Assembly (NCBI GenBank): GCA_020056635.1
Contig: JAGVHI010000019.1
Location: 1-39,060 of the forward strand
Source: an archaeon
GTDB taxonomy: Archaea > Micrarchaeota > Micrarchaeia > Anstonellales > Anstonellaceae
DNA: 39,060 bases
Direction: 5' to 3'
Part shown: positions 21,488 to 32,221 of the stretch, in pieces
Position numbering within the stretch: position 1 is the first letter of the stretch
Layout of the letters: each line of letters begins with the position of its first letter
Notes under the pieces: model-generated
Told to the model about the DNA's origin: nothing
What the model saw: only the letters and a program-made list of their open reading frames with translations
Database searches by the model: none
Program-made: the position numbers and the translations under genes

Positions 21488-24400
21488 TTACGGGGTGCAG
21501 GTTACGGTGCCGGGGTAAACCCATACATTGTTTGTTTCGATGGATTCGGGAACTGCACCAGGCGGCGCATCGGCAGTCACGTTGAACTGCAGGGAGCCTG
21601 CCGACGGGCATGCCACATAGATTATGCTATCGATTGCAGAACCGATTATTATGTCGCCCACCGGTATATCGTAGGAGTTGGTGCCTAGCCTGACCCGTGT
21701 TGTTGAGGGGGTCGCATTTGCCCATACCGCAGCCCCGGTATTCCGTGTTGTGATTGTTATGGGGAAGTCCACCCCCACATTGTGGGGCACTGCAAGAGGC
21801 GCAGTATCCGCAGTTGCAGTCAGGTCTGCGCGCGCATAGCAATTTATATCCCTGGTAATTGTGTTCGATTCGCTCAGTTCCGGTATTTCGGAGTTTGCAT
21901 CCGCCGTTATGCGGATTCTTGTTAAGCCGGGTGAAAAGGCGGGCGGGCAGCTCAGCGTTGTAGAGCTGACAGCCGAATACGGCGGGGTTATGCCGCTTGC
22001 CCCCCTTACTCCAAGCCCGGGTATCGGCAGGGAGACAAGCTGGAATGGGGGGCCGGACACATACCCGTAGCTGACATTCGTAGTAGTTGGTTTATTGACA
22101 TTGGGGCCTGTGCTTATCCCGCCAATGTTCGAGATGTTTATGTTTACTGTGAATGGCACGCCCACGTATTGAGTGGAGCTTGGGGGTGTCCCCTGCCATG
22201 CAGGCACCACATCCGCAAGTGTGCAGTTGAACCTCATCGAAGTCCAATTATTGTTGTTCTCATTCGATTCCGTCACTGCGGAGACGGCATCCACTATCAT
22301 GTCAAATGTCCTAATCCCGCTCCCATTGCAGACCATTGACGGGAAGAATATGTCGAGCTGGCACGGGGTGAGCGGGGGGGTAGGATCGGCATAGAGCGCC
22401 TGCCCGGAGAATAGAAGCCCACCGTACGGAGTGGCGCTAATGTTGGTCTGGGTTGCAGTGGAGGTTACGTTGCCAGCATTCCCAACGTGCATGTTCCATT
22501 GGAAGCCGGATACATTGTACATTGCTATGTGGCCGAATGCAGGGAGGCTTACAAGCACTGTAGTGAAATAGTTGGCGTTTATCCCGTGGTAAACGTGGAC
22601 CAGGTCCGGCAGGTAGCCTGGAGGGGGCGACCCAACGCAATTCACGTAGTTATATTCCCAAAGGTTGTTCCCCTCGCCTGCCCCTTCCGCATTTGTGTTC
22701 CTCGCATCCGCGCGTATTCCAAGCGTGTTTTGCCCCGGGAAACTGCACACAAGGGTCACCTCTGAGCGGTTGTTATTTCCACTAGCAAGGGACGGCACAT
22801 CCGCAAATGAGGCGTTGCTCACGGCATTGCACATGTATAGCTGTGCGGAAGTGTTCGAGGGGTTTGAGCCTGCGACCCCTATATTGTAAGTCGTGACATT
22901 GATTGTGAAGGGGACGCCTGTCGGAACAGACGCCGGAAGCAGCATGGGGGTGGTGTTTGCGACAAGGTCCGGGGTCCCTGCCACGCAGTTGAACGTGTAC
23001 GAGTTCATGTTATTTATTTCGTTGGATTCTGAAACATTCGTCCTGTTGTCAGCAATCACGCGGATGATCCTGCTGTTGACCGGGATGGTGCAGTTTATCA
23101 CTATTTGCGAGTCGAACAGGATTCCTGGCGCAATGTTGGGCACTGTTATGTTTGCTGTGCTGCTGCCATTCACAGTAAAGCCTAGAGATACTGCATAGAC
23201 ACGCGTGATGGACACGTTCACTGACGGTGCAGTTCCGGTGTTGTTGGTCCTGACCGTGAATGTGGCCGGGACGCCCACAGTAAGCGACACAGGCGGGGAT
23301 GGCATGAAGGCGACTAAATCCGGCATGTTGACACAGGTTGTGATGTAACTCCATGCGTTGTTGTTTTCGATGGATTCTGGCTCCCCATTGTCATAGTCTA
23401 CGTTTATAGTGAAGTTTGATGCGCCTGCAGACGTGCAATTCAGGGTGACGCTTAATGAGCGGGATGCCCCTGCGGCAAGGCTTCCCGCGCTATTGGCGCT
23501 GACTGGGTTTGAAGTGCCCCGAGAGAACGAATAATTCACGCTCACATAGCCGCGGCTGGTCCCATAGCTCCCGTTGTTCGTGATGGTTATTGGCACTGTG
23601 AAAGGCACTCCGACAATCTTCGGGGGTGAGAGGGCAGTAACAGACCCGTTGGTGATGAGATCCGAAAGCCCCCCACAGAGCCCTGCATTGCATACCAGCC
23701 CGGAGCAGCATCCACTGCCCGGGCAGATTGCGCCAGCACCGCCGCAGCAGGTCGTATTGGCGAATATGTAATTGTTTGAATATGTGGTCTCTAGGAAGTC
23801 GTGGCAGCTGTTTATGCCTACGAAAGCCTCTACAGTGCCGCCGGCAGTGGCAAACCTGCAGTCAAGAGAGTATGAGCTGGTGACATTTGCCCCTGATGCA
23901 AGGGAGGGGGTGCCAGTCCTGCCACCGTTCGCCACATCGCCCGTGGAAATCTCCCTTGAAGCCCATGCATAGGGCTGCCCAGGTATGTATATGCCTGAAA
24001 TAGGATCAAGAATCAGTGGGTTTCCGTTTGGCCAAACGGATGGGTCTGGTGCGCCTGCACAATTCGCGTTTAGGTCGTTTAGCGCCGGGCTGGAGCCTGG
24101 GCCGTTATTCCGCACAATGGTGTATGCGGTAGAGAAAGTGCCGACTGGAACCTCTGGTGGGATGGAGCCGTTCAAGAGAATCTCAAGGTCGAACGGCATC
24201 GCACAGTTTATGCCATAAATTCGCATGTTGCTCTCGTTTGATTCAGTTACATTGTTGTAATAGTCTGCAATGAGGGTGAAGTCAAATGCCCCTTCAGCTG
24301 CGCAATTGAGCATAACATAGTAGCCGCCATCCGCGCTGCTTGCAGGTATGAGCGAATAATAATGCTCGCCATAAGGAGCGCCATCCACTGTGCCGCCGCC

Positions 24401-25504
24401 AAATGCGGCGCGCGTGGTGCTTGATGCCGCATCCGCGCTGCCGATGTTTGAAGTGAATATCCGGACACCAAATGGGACTCCAACTGCGTGTGAAACTGAC
24501 ATATTTTCAGGCGCCGTATCCGCAACCAGGTCCGCAATCGGGCAGGAGAGAATTGGGAAGAACTCATTGTTGGTTTCGTCGCTCTCCGGGACTGTGTTTA
24601 GCGAATCTGCAATGACTTGGATGTTTGTTGCATTCAAACACGCAAACGGGGGAGTGAACTCCTGCGAATGGCTCGGGTCCAAGATCCCGATATTAGCAGC
24701 CCACGTGCTTTCGCATGCAGGAGCAGTGCAGCCCAGCCCGCGCCAGCTCACATTTGCCCTTGAAAGCATGGCAGGGCCGGCTCCTATGTTAGATATTGCA
24801 AATGTGGCGTTCGAGAACGGGTCCATGGGCTGAGTGGTCGCAAGAATCGGAACCAAATCCGGCTTCTGCCTGCATTTCCCCTTCGGGCCAGGGTCGTAGC
24901 AATATAGCCCTTCGCAGCAGTCCGAATCAGAAGTGCAGTTCTGCCCGTCTTCCCCGCAGCCCCCGCATGTGCCGAACTTGCACGGGACGGAGTTGCAGCA
25001 ATCCAGGTTCGAGAAGCAGGCCTCGCCGAATATGTTGCATGCGCCCGGGGCGGGCAGTATGAGCTTGTCCTTGCCTATAAGGGTTTTGCCTGTGAGCGAA
25101 ACGAAATCAAACTTCATGTCGAATGCAACGAATTTCCTGTTGCCAATGTCCCCGTAGGACGCATCCACAGTGAATTTGGCGCTCATCCCAGGGTCAAGCG
25201 CAATCGAGGCATTCGTGCTGTTTGCAATTGATACAAGCTCCTCTTTCACCGAAATGCGCTTTAGCGACAGTTTTTCCCTGCCCGTGTTTTTGACTACGAG
25301 AATAAGCCCGTTCTTGATCGCCTTTGCCTCGGTGATTGCAATCGGCTTCTCGTTGTTCCAGTAAACCTCTGACTGGTAATGCCTGCTCTCGTAATTCGTG
25401 CCTGAGGACTGCATAAACAATGCGGCGACGATGACTGCAATAAGCGCGACTGCAGCGAAAATGATGAGAAATTCGCTTGAAGCTTGCGCCCTTCTCCTTG
25501 CCAC
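21488..25504 (-). CDS. giant class-III-signal-peptide surface protein: N-terminal pilin-like helix, Cys-knot module, about nine CARDB-like repeats
   Basis: 1338 aa; 'RRRAQASSEFLIIFAAVALIAVIVAAL'; Cys module 'CNIFGEACFSNLDCCNSVPCKFGTCGGCGEDGQNCTSDSDCCEGLYC'; repeated '(P/A)DLV....VGVPFT...NIG' starts and 'ESxExNN' ends. Confidence 0.9.
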   Translation of the reverse strand: MARRRAQASSEFLIIFAAVALIAVIVAALFMQSSGTNYESRHYQSEVYWNNEKPIAITEAKAIKNGLILVVKNTGREKLSLKRISVKEELVSIANSTNASIALDPGMSAKFTVDASYGDIGNRKFVAFDMKFDFVSLTGKTLIGKDKLILPAPGACNIFGEACFSNLDCCNSVPCKFGTCGGCGEDGQNCTSDSDCCEGLYCYDPGPKGKCRQKPDLVPILATTQPMDPFSNATFAISNIGAGPAMLSRANVSWRGLGCTAPACESTWAANIGILDPSHSQEFTPPFACLNATNIQVIADSLNTVPESDETNNEFFPILSCPIADLVADTAPENMSVSHAVGVPFGVRIFTSNIGSADAASSTTRAAFGGGTVDGAPYGEHYYSLIPASSADGGYYVMLNCAAEGAFDFTLIADYYNNVTESNESNMRIYGINCAMPFDLEILLNGSIPPEVPVGTFSTAYTIVRNNGPGSSPALNDLNANCAGAPDPSVWPNGNPLILDPISGIYIPGQPYAWASREISTGDVANGGRTGTPSLASGANVTSSYSLDCRFATAGGTVEAFVGINSCHDFLETTYSNNYIFANTTCCGGAGAICPGSGCCSGLVCNAGLCGGLSDLITNGSVTALSPPKIVGVPFTVPITITNNGSYGTSRGYVSVNYSFSRGTSNPVSANSAGSLAAGASRSLSVTLNCTSAGASNFTINVDYDNGEPESIENNNAWSYITTCVNMPDLVAFMPSPPVSLTVGVPATFTVRTNNTGTAPSVNVSITRVYAVSLGFTVNGSSTANITVPNIAPGILFDSQIVINCTIPVNSRIIRVIADNRTNVSESNEINNMNSYTFNCVAGTPDLVANTTPMLLPASVPTGVPFTINVTTYNIGVAGSNPSNTSAQLYMCNAVSNASFADVPSLASGNNNRSEVTLVCSFPGQNTLGIRADARNTNAEGAGEGNNLWEYNYVNCVGSPPPGYLPDLVHVYHGINANYFTTVLVSLPAFGHIAMYNVSGFQWNMHVGNAGNVTSTATQTNISATPYGGLLFSGQALYADPTPPLTPCQLDIFFPSMVCNGSGIRTFDMIVDAVSAVTESNENNNNWTSMRFNCTLADVVPAWQGTPPSSTQYVGVPFTVNINISNIGGISTGPNVNKPTTTNVSYGYVSGPPFQLVSLPIPGLGVRGASGITPPYSAVSSTTLSCPPAFSPGLTRIRITADANSEIPELSESNTITRDINCYARADLTATADTAPLAVPHNVGVDFPITITTRNTGAAVWANATPSTTRVRLGTNSYDIPVGDIIIGSAIDSIIYVACPSAGSLQFNVTADAPPGAVPESIETNNVWVYPGTVTCTP

Positions 25505-25583
25505 GCAATAAGAATGAGCGTGTTATTTATTTGCCTATCGCCCTTGATCCAATTTATGGCGCCTTGCAGCCGCAGTTCACGCG

Positions 25584-26132
25584 CTATTTCTGTTCTATTC
25601 GAGTGGTGATTTTGCCGGTTATGTAGCGGTAGTCCTTGTTCGGGTCAGGCGAGCCATAGCCAGGCCCCTTGCAAAAGCTCTCGTTCGCGCCGCAGTTTAC
25701 GTATGTGATGGCAATCTGCACTGTTTTTGACGCGCCTGCAACCGGCTGGGAGCCTCCAAGAAAAGCAATGCCGCCTGGGCCCCCAAGCTCGTAAGTGCCG
25801 CCGTTTGGCACAACGCCTGCTGCAGGTGCGGGCGAATAGCCCCACTCGTGCTCGCCCTCCTCGCCTATGTTGCTTGTCTTCACCATTATTGTCACTATCC
25901 TGATGCCAAACCCAAGCCCGTTGTGCAGCGTTGCCTCGAGCTTGGTATCCGCTCCCGTGCGGTAGAGTATGTACGAGCTGCAGGTGAAATCAGGCTGGAA
26001 CACGCACTCGTTGGGCGTGAACCACCCTGCAGAGAAAATTCCGGTGCCGATCAGTATCGCAAGCACGATTACAACTATGAAGAGTGCCCAGCCGTAGGTG
26101 AAAAGGTATTCCATCGCAGCCTGTCCGCGCAT
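25584..26132 (-). CDS. small class-III-signal-peptide pilin-like protein
   Basis: 182 aa; 'MRGQAAMEYLFTYGWALFIVVIVLAILIGTGIF', characteristic Q(+1)xxxE(+5) archaeal pilin-like N-terminus. Confidence 0.85.
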   Translation of the reverse strand: MRGQAAMEYLFTYGWALFIVVIVLAILIGTGIFSAGWFTPNECVFQPDFTCSSYILYRTGADTKLEATLHNGLGFGIRIVTIMVKTSNIGEEGEHEWGYSPAPAAGVVPNGGTYELGGPGGIAFLGGSQPVAGASKTVQIAITYVNCGANESFCKGPGYGSPDPNKDYRYITGKITTRIEQK

Positions 26133-26179
26133 GCATAAGGAATGGGATTAGCGGTTTATAATGCTATTTTCCGCGCTGC

Positions 26180-28858
26180 TCACCCATAAGAAACAGTTGT
26201 GCTATATTTGCAGTAGCCGCTTGTGCACCTAGTGGTGAAAGTTCCGCACTGGGGAGCCGCGGTGCATGGGAACCTGCAGTTCCTCTTTGGCTCAGAGCCA
26301 GTGCAGACAAGAGGCGAGGGGCACGTTGGATAGCCGATTCCGCACCTTGGGGCGCAAATGCCGCTCACATTGAGATATGTTGTCAAGTTGCAGTTGCCGC
26401 AGCTGCTGGCGCTATTGCATGATTTGTGCGGCGAATATGCGCACCTCATCGTGCCGTTGTAGTTCTCGCACAGGTTGTTGCAGCATTCTGAGTTGCTGGT
26501 GCAGTTTGCAGGAAATATCTTGCAGGTGATGCACTCAAGCCCGTCCCAGTTCCAGCTGCATATGCCTCTTTCGGATCCAGCAACAAGGCACTCCGTTGTC
26601 GAGAGCTCGGTCGAGGCGGTACAGGCCAGGGATGGGTTGTGGTAAAGTGGGGACACCGTTACAAGGCCTGTTGAGTTTGAGGGGCATGCGCAGCTCGTAT
26701 TGCTCTGCGGGAGCATGCTTATGTTGTAATTCAGTATCAGGTCCACTGACACAGAGCCCCAGCAGTAGTCCACATTGTCTATATGGAAATTGTTTGCCGC
26801 ACCATAGCCCATATTTATCAGGGCGGGGTTGATGTAGTATGGGCCAGTGAGGTTGAAGTTGTTGCATCTTGAACCAGTTCCCAGTCCCTGCGTAAATGGC
26901 CCCGGGGCGGAGTCGTTTAGCGCCCATAGCCCGTTTAGGTATATCTGCCCATAATCATCTAGGTGCACGCCTGTGAGCCAGATTGCCGCTATCGAGGTGT
27001 TTGCCGCAGTAGATATGTCAAAATCGTAGGAGAGGTATGGCTTCCAGGGCGGAGCGCCGCTCCCAAGCGAAACCGCATTCCCTTGAAGCGAGCATGTCCC
27101 GCAGTAGCACGTGATAGTATAATTGTGCACGTTGTTTGTTTCATTCGCCTCTGATACGTTGTTTCTCGCGTCCGCAACCAGGCTTACGGTCCACGGGCCA
27201 GGGGCCGGGCAGGTGAAGGGTATTTGTTGCGTGTTTGAGCCTGATGGCGAAAGTGCCGACACAGTGAGGTTTGATACTGCGCTCCCATTCCAAATAACCC
27301 GCGTAATAGACTCATTCATGGCATTCATGTTCCCCTGGTTCTCGGTCGTGACATTGAAGCTGTATGGAATGTTCACCTGCATCATTGCAGGCATGGCAGG
27401 CGAGAATGCGATTAGGTCTGCTCCCGAACATATTCCTGCATTGCAGATGAGGTTCGCGCAACAGGGGGAGTATTCATCGCATGCCTGCCCGTATTGCCTG
27501 CAGGGGGCGCACAGGGGCGGAACCCCAAGCACGTTGCAGTAGCTGTCTGAACAGCATCCAGTATTGTTGTACTGGCAGTTCCCACCCTCAGGTATGCAGC
27601 TTATGCAGATGTTCCCTATTGCAGGGTCGCAGAAGTAGCTGGAGCAACAGGGCAGCAGAGTGCAGTTGTCTCCCAAGTCTGCGCACGGCGGGATGTATTC
27701 CGTGCAAATTCCTGCATCGCAATCCCCTGAACAGCACTGCGCATCCGTTCCGCAAATCATCCCTCCTGGCCTGCACTGGCACTGCACTTCAAATGAGTAG
27801 TTGTTATTCGTTTCGCTAATCTCATTCGCACTGAGATTTGAATCTGCCATGGCAGATTGCGCCCTGAGAGTCTGGTTGCATGTTGAGTTCGCAAAGCACG
27901 TGAACTGGTATCCTCCAATCAAAACCGTCTGGCTTGAATTTATACCCCCGCTGTTTACCAGGGTTGTCGCGGGGGTGCCGCAGCTTGGGGAGTCCGTGGA
28001 TTCATGCTGTATTGGACCGGCAGCATCCGCCGGCCCGATGTTCATTATTGAGTAGGTTATGTTGTAATCCATGCCGTCATAATATGCAGGAGGGGCTGAG
28101 CCGTCCGGATTTGAAACTGTTGCATCCGTGATGACTAAATCAGGGAGCATCTGCTTGCACTGCCCTGCCCCGCACCCAAGTGGCGAGCAGCAGTCTGAAT
28201 CTGATGAACAGGATGCATTCTCGGGCTGGCAGCATGCGTCTCCTCCCATGTATGGTCCGCAGTTTGCATTGCAGCACTGCGAAGAATTAGAACAGGAGAA
28301 GCCTATTTCGCGGCACGCACATTCGTTGTTCAGGCAGTAGCCCTCGCAGCAGTCAGAGCTAAGCTCACAATATTCGTCAGTCTCGGAGCATGAAAAGTGG
28401 CACGGGACAATCAAATCCTCAAGCCCTGGCTGCTCCTTCTCAAGTTCTGAATCGCGGTATGCGAAATGAAGCGTGAGCTGGCAGAACCTGCCGCTCTGTA
28501 TGTACGTGACTGGCACCGAGAGCTTCCTTTTCTCGCCAGAGATGAACTGTATCGGGGCAGTATAGGTAGTCACGTTGGGAGCCAATGCGAGCTTGTCCTT
28601 CACCTCGATTGACTTTAGGTATATCTGCCTTGGCCCGCTGTTTTTGAGCACAAGGCTCACGCCATTGCGCAGCGCCTTTGCCTCAAGCACCGAGAATGGG
28701 CTTGAGGAGCTCCAGTAAACCTTTGACTGCCCATAGCGCACGTCAATGTTGGATTCCATCTGGGAGGCGATAAGAGCCGAAACAAGCAGGGCGATCATTA
28801 TCAGTGTAGAAAGGAGCATGAGAAAGTCAGTAGAGACCTGCGCGTTGAGTTTCCCCAC
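26180..28858 (-). CDS. large class-III-signal-peptide surface protein with multiple Cys-knot-like modules and two CARDB-like repeats
   Basis: 892 aa; 'NAQVSTDFLMLLSTLIMIALLVSALI'; repeated C-x(n)-CC-x(n)-C modules; 'PDLVITDATV...SETNNNYSFEVQC' and 'ADLIAFSPAMP...EANETNNVHNYTITC'. Confidence 0.88.
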   Translation of the reverse strand: MGKLNAQVSTDFLMLLSTLIMIALLVSALIASQMESNIDVRYGQSKVYWSSSSPFSVLEAKALRNGVSLVLKNSGPRQIYLKSIEVKDKLALAPNVTTYTAPIQFISGEKRKLSVPVTYIQSGRFCQLTLHFAYRDSELEKEQPGLEDLIVPCHFSCSETDEYCELSSDCCEGYCLNNECACREIGFSCSNSSQCCNANCGPYMGGDACCQPENASCSSDSDCCSPLGCGAGQCKQMLPDLVITDATVSNPDGSAPPAYYDGMDYNITYSIMNIGPADAAGPIQHESTDSPSCGTPATTLVNSGGINSSQTVLIGGYQFTCFANSTCNQTLRAQSAMADSNLSANEISETNNNYSFEVQCQCRPGGMICGTDAQCCSGDCDAGICTEYIPPCADLGDNCTLLPCCSSYFCDPAIGNICISCIPEGGNCQYNNTGCCSDSYCNVLGVPPLCAPCRQYGQACDEYSPCCANLICNAGICSGADLIAFSPAMPAMMQVNIPYSFNVTTENQGNMNAMNESITRVIWNGSAVSNLTVSALSPSGSNTQQIPFTCPAPGPWTVSLVADARNNVSEANETNNVHNYTITCYCGTCSLQGNAVSLGSGAPPWKPYLSYDFDISTAANTSIAAIWLTGVHLDDYGQIYLNGLWALNDSAPGPFTQGLGTGSRCNNFNLTGPYYINPALINMGYGAANNFHIDNVDYCWGSVSVDLILNYNISMLPQSNTSCACPSNSTGLVTVSPLYHNPSLACTASTELSTTECLVAGSERGICSWNWDGLECITCKIFPANCTSNSECCNNLCENYNGTMRCAYSPHKSCNSASSCGNCNLTTYLNVSGICAPRCGIGYPTCPSPLVCTGSEPKRNCRFPCTAAPQCGTFTTRCTSGYCKYSTTVSYG

Positions 28859-28907
28859 AGAAGGAGAAATCTCGTGCGGGGTTTAAAATTGGTGCGGGTA
28901 TCCCAAG

Positions 28908-30248
28908 CTATTGGTGCTTCCTTGCTTTCCCAAGGTCGTGCACTGCGCCCTTGATAGTGCTGCCCCGGCTGCCGAACGTGTTGCCGCTTGTCAGATTTTG
29001 CACAACTATGTCAATGGCACCGTGCAAAAAGCCGATTGTGCGGGAAAGCGCGGATTTGTCATGCTCAAGGTCAGTGTTAGTTTGCTTAAGCCTGCTTGTT
29101 TCCTCAGCAAACTCCTGTTGCTGCCTTATGTTCTCGTCTCCTGCAACCCGCAGCCGCTCCCTTAGTGACCCGGACTCCCCACGTGCGGTTTTCAGTTCGC
29201 TTATTGCAGTTTCAAGCGCCCCGGCTGCCGCAGCCAGTTTTTCTTCTGCACTATTCCTTGCAGTTTCCAAATCAGCAACCCGTTTCTGTGCCGCCACGAC
29301 CATTTGCTCTGCTGTCTCAGCCCTCGCTGCTTCAACCTCATGAGCAGGTATGGCTTCCGGCCCGGCTGATCCTACGAATTGCGCAACCCTAAACCCGATG
29401 TTCCTCATGAAGTTGCGGATTTCACGCGCCTCTGGGTCGCATGTTTCCGAGGTGCTGATAACTATGTAAACTGTGCTCTTTGCCTTTGCGTCATCGAAAT
29501 TCACGCCCTCCTTCCAGTAAAGCGGAGGATTTTGCTCGTCATGCATCGGGTCATCCTTGTTCCTCCCAAGTTCGCATTTGAGCACATGTATGCGCCCTTC
29601 GCCGTTAGGATACATTTGGGGGTCGATTGTAATGCCTGCGACCTGTATTCCGGATTTTGCCTGCTCTGTTTTTCCAAGAGCAGCTACCGCAGCCCAAATT
29701 GCAGGCTCGTCATGGATTGGCTTTGCAGCACGCCCATTACCATAATCGCGCCATTTCAGCCCGCCCGCAAAATCAAGCTGCAGCCAGTTTTCGCGGGAAT
29801 TATGGCTTTTCTCATAGCCTGTTTCATCGTATGCCATGAGCGATTCGACTTTCCTTTTATCATATGATTCTGTGGGCTTGAAAAGCCTCACAAGGATATA
29901 ATTGCCAGCCTCTGTTTTTGCTCGCAGGATGTTACCAGTGTAAGTATAACCCATGCTGCCATTCACCCACCTTTCAAGTTCATTCACGCTTGCGTCCACG
30001 AGCTTCATTCCCCTCCCTTCGAGGTCTGTGGCAAGCTCGCGCACAGACTGCGCTGTGCAAATTTGCCCTTTGGATGAAAGGGTGAGCCTGCAGAAATCGC
30101 CATTATGCTTTTCAAAAGCCGCCCTGTTGTGGAATGCCTGCTCCTCCCTTTGCATCCTGGCCCGTGCAATGAAATCGGAGCGCGAGAGAGTCTGGGAAGT
30201 GAGCACTGTGAATACGCTTTTTTGCGGAGCATTGGCTGGAATAGACAT
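28908..30248 (-). CDS. uncharacterised protein with C-terminal coiled coil
   Basis: 446 aa; N-terminal globular part with no recognised motif, then heptad-like 'AEQMVVAAQKRVADLETARNSAEEKLAAAAGALETAISELK'. TATA-like 'gtttataaac' just upstream (around 30280-30289). Confidence 0.75.
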   Translation of the reverse strand: MSIPANAPQKSVFTVLTSQTLSRSDFIARARMQREEQAFHNRAAFEKHNGDFCRLTLSSKGQICTAQSVRELATDLEGRGMKLVDASVNELERWVNGSMGYTYTGNILRAKTEAGNYILVRLFKPTESYDKRKVESLMAYDETGYEKSHNSRENWLQLDFAGGLKWRDYGNGRAAKPIHDEPAIWAAVAALGKTEQAKSGIQVAGITIDPQMYPNGEGRIHVLKCELGRNKDDPMHDEQNPPLYWKEGVNFDDAKAKSTVYIVISTSETCDPEAREIRNFMRNIGFRVAQFVGSAGPEAIPAHEVEAARAETAEQMVVAAQKRVADLETARNSAEEKLAAAAGALETAISELKTARGESGSLRERLRVAGDENIRQQQEFAEETSRLKQTNTDLEHDKSALSRTIGFLHGAIDIVVQNLTSGNTFGSRGSTIKGAVHDLGKARKHQ

Positions 30249-30336
30249 TCGACCACCTGTGTCTATTTATGCAATTTAGTGTTTATAAACTTAAGCATTA
30301 GAAAGGGCTTCCGCTAGGCAAGTTAAAAATAAAATT

Positions 30337-30348
30337 TTGCGCTCCAAG
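30337..30348. repeat. left arm of inverted repeat flanking 16S (ttgcgctccaag)
   Basis: Perfect reverse complement of 32042-32053 (cttggagcgcaa); 16S lies between. Confidence 0.8.
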
Positions 30349-30429
30349 AAATTTTAGGTGGACAGACAAACTTAAAATGTCTTGCCGATTCCATGCACTC
30401 TCGTCCAATTTTTTTCCAAATTTATATTT

Positions 30430-31955
<1,526 letters not shown>

Positions 31956-32041
31956 TATGATCCTAAAACTGAAAGTATTGCCCAAAAGTTCATGAATTAG
32001 CGGATAAAGCATTTATGGTTCGCATGTCCATATCCTCTATC

Positions 32042-32053
32042 CTTGGAGCGCAA
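32042..32053. repeat. right arm of inverted repeat flanking 16S (cttggagcgcaa)
   Basis: Pairs perfectly with 30337-30348. Confidence 0.8.
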
Positions 32054-32181
32054 GTCGAGCGGAAAAGCATCCCGTTCCCATTCAGCGATTGCTTAAGATA
32101 AGCGTAGAAACGCTTGATTGCGAACCGTTTGGGTTCGAAACCGTCTGTAAAAATCGCGTGGGAGTATTACAGCCAAACTTG

Positions 32182-32189
32182 TTTATAAA
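32182..32189 (-). promoter_or_regulatory. putative TATA box of the 16S transcription unit
   Basis: Minus strand 'AACCTTTATAAAC', about 130 nt upstream of the leader arm of the processing stem and about 230 nt upstream of mature 16S. Confidence 0.6.
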
Positions 32190-32221
32190 GGTTGCGAGGT
32201 GCCGGCGAGAAAGGCTGGATT

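Noticed and set aside
32115-32150. T-arm-like string ggttcgaaacc suggesting a tRNA in the 16S leader
   Set aside because: No acceptor, D or anticodon arms can be built around it; better explained as a leader hairpin.
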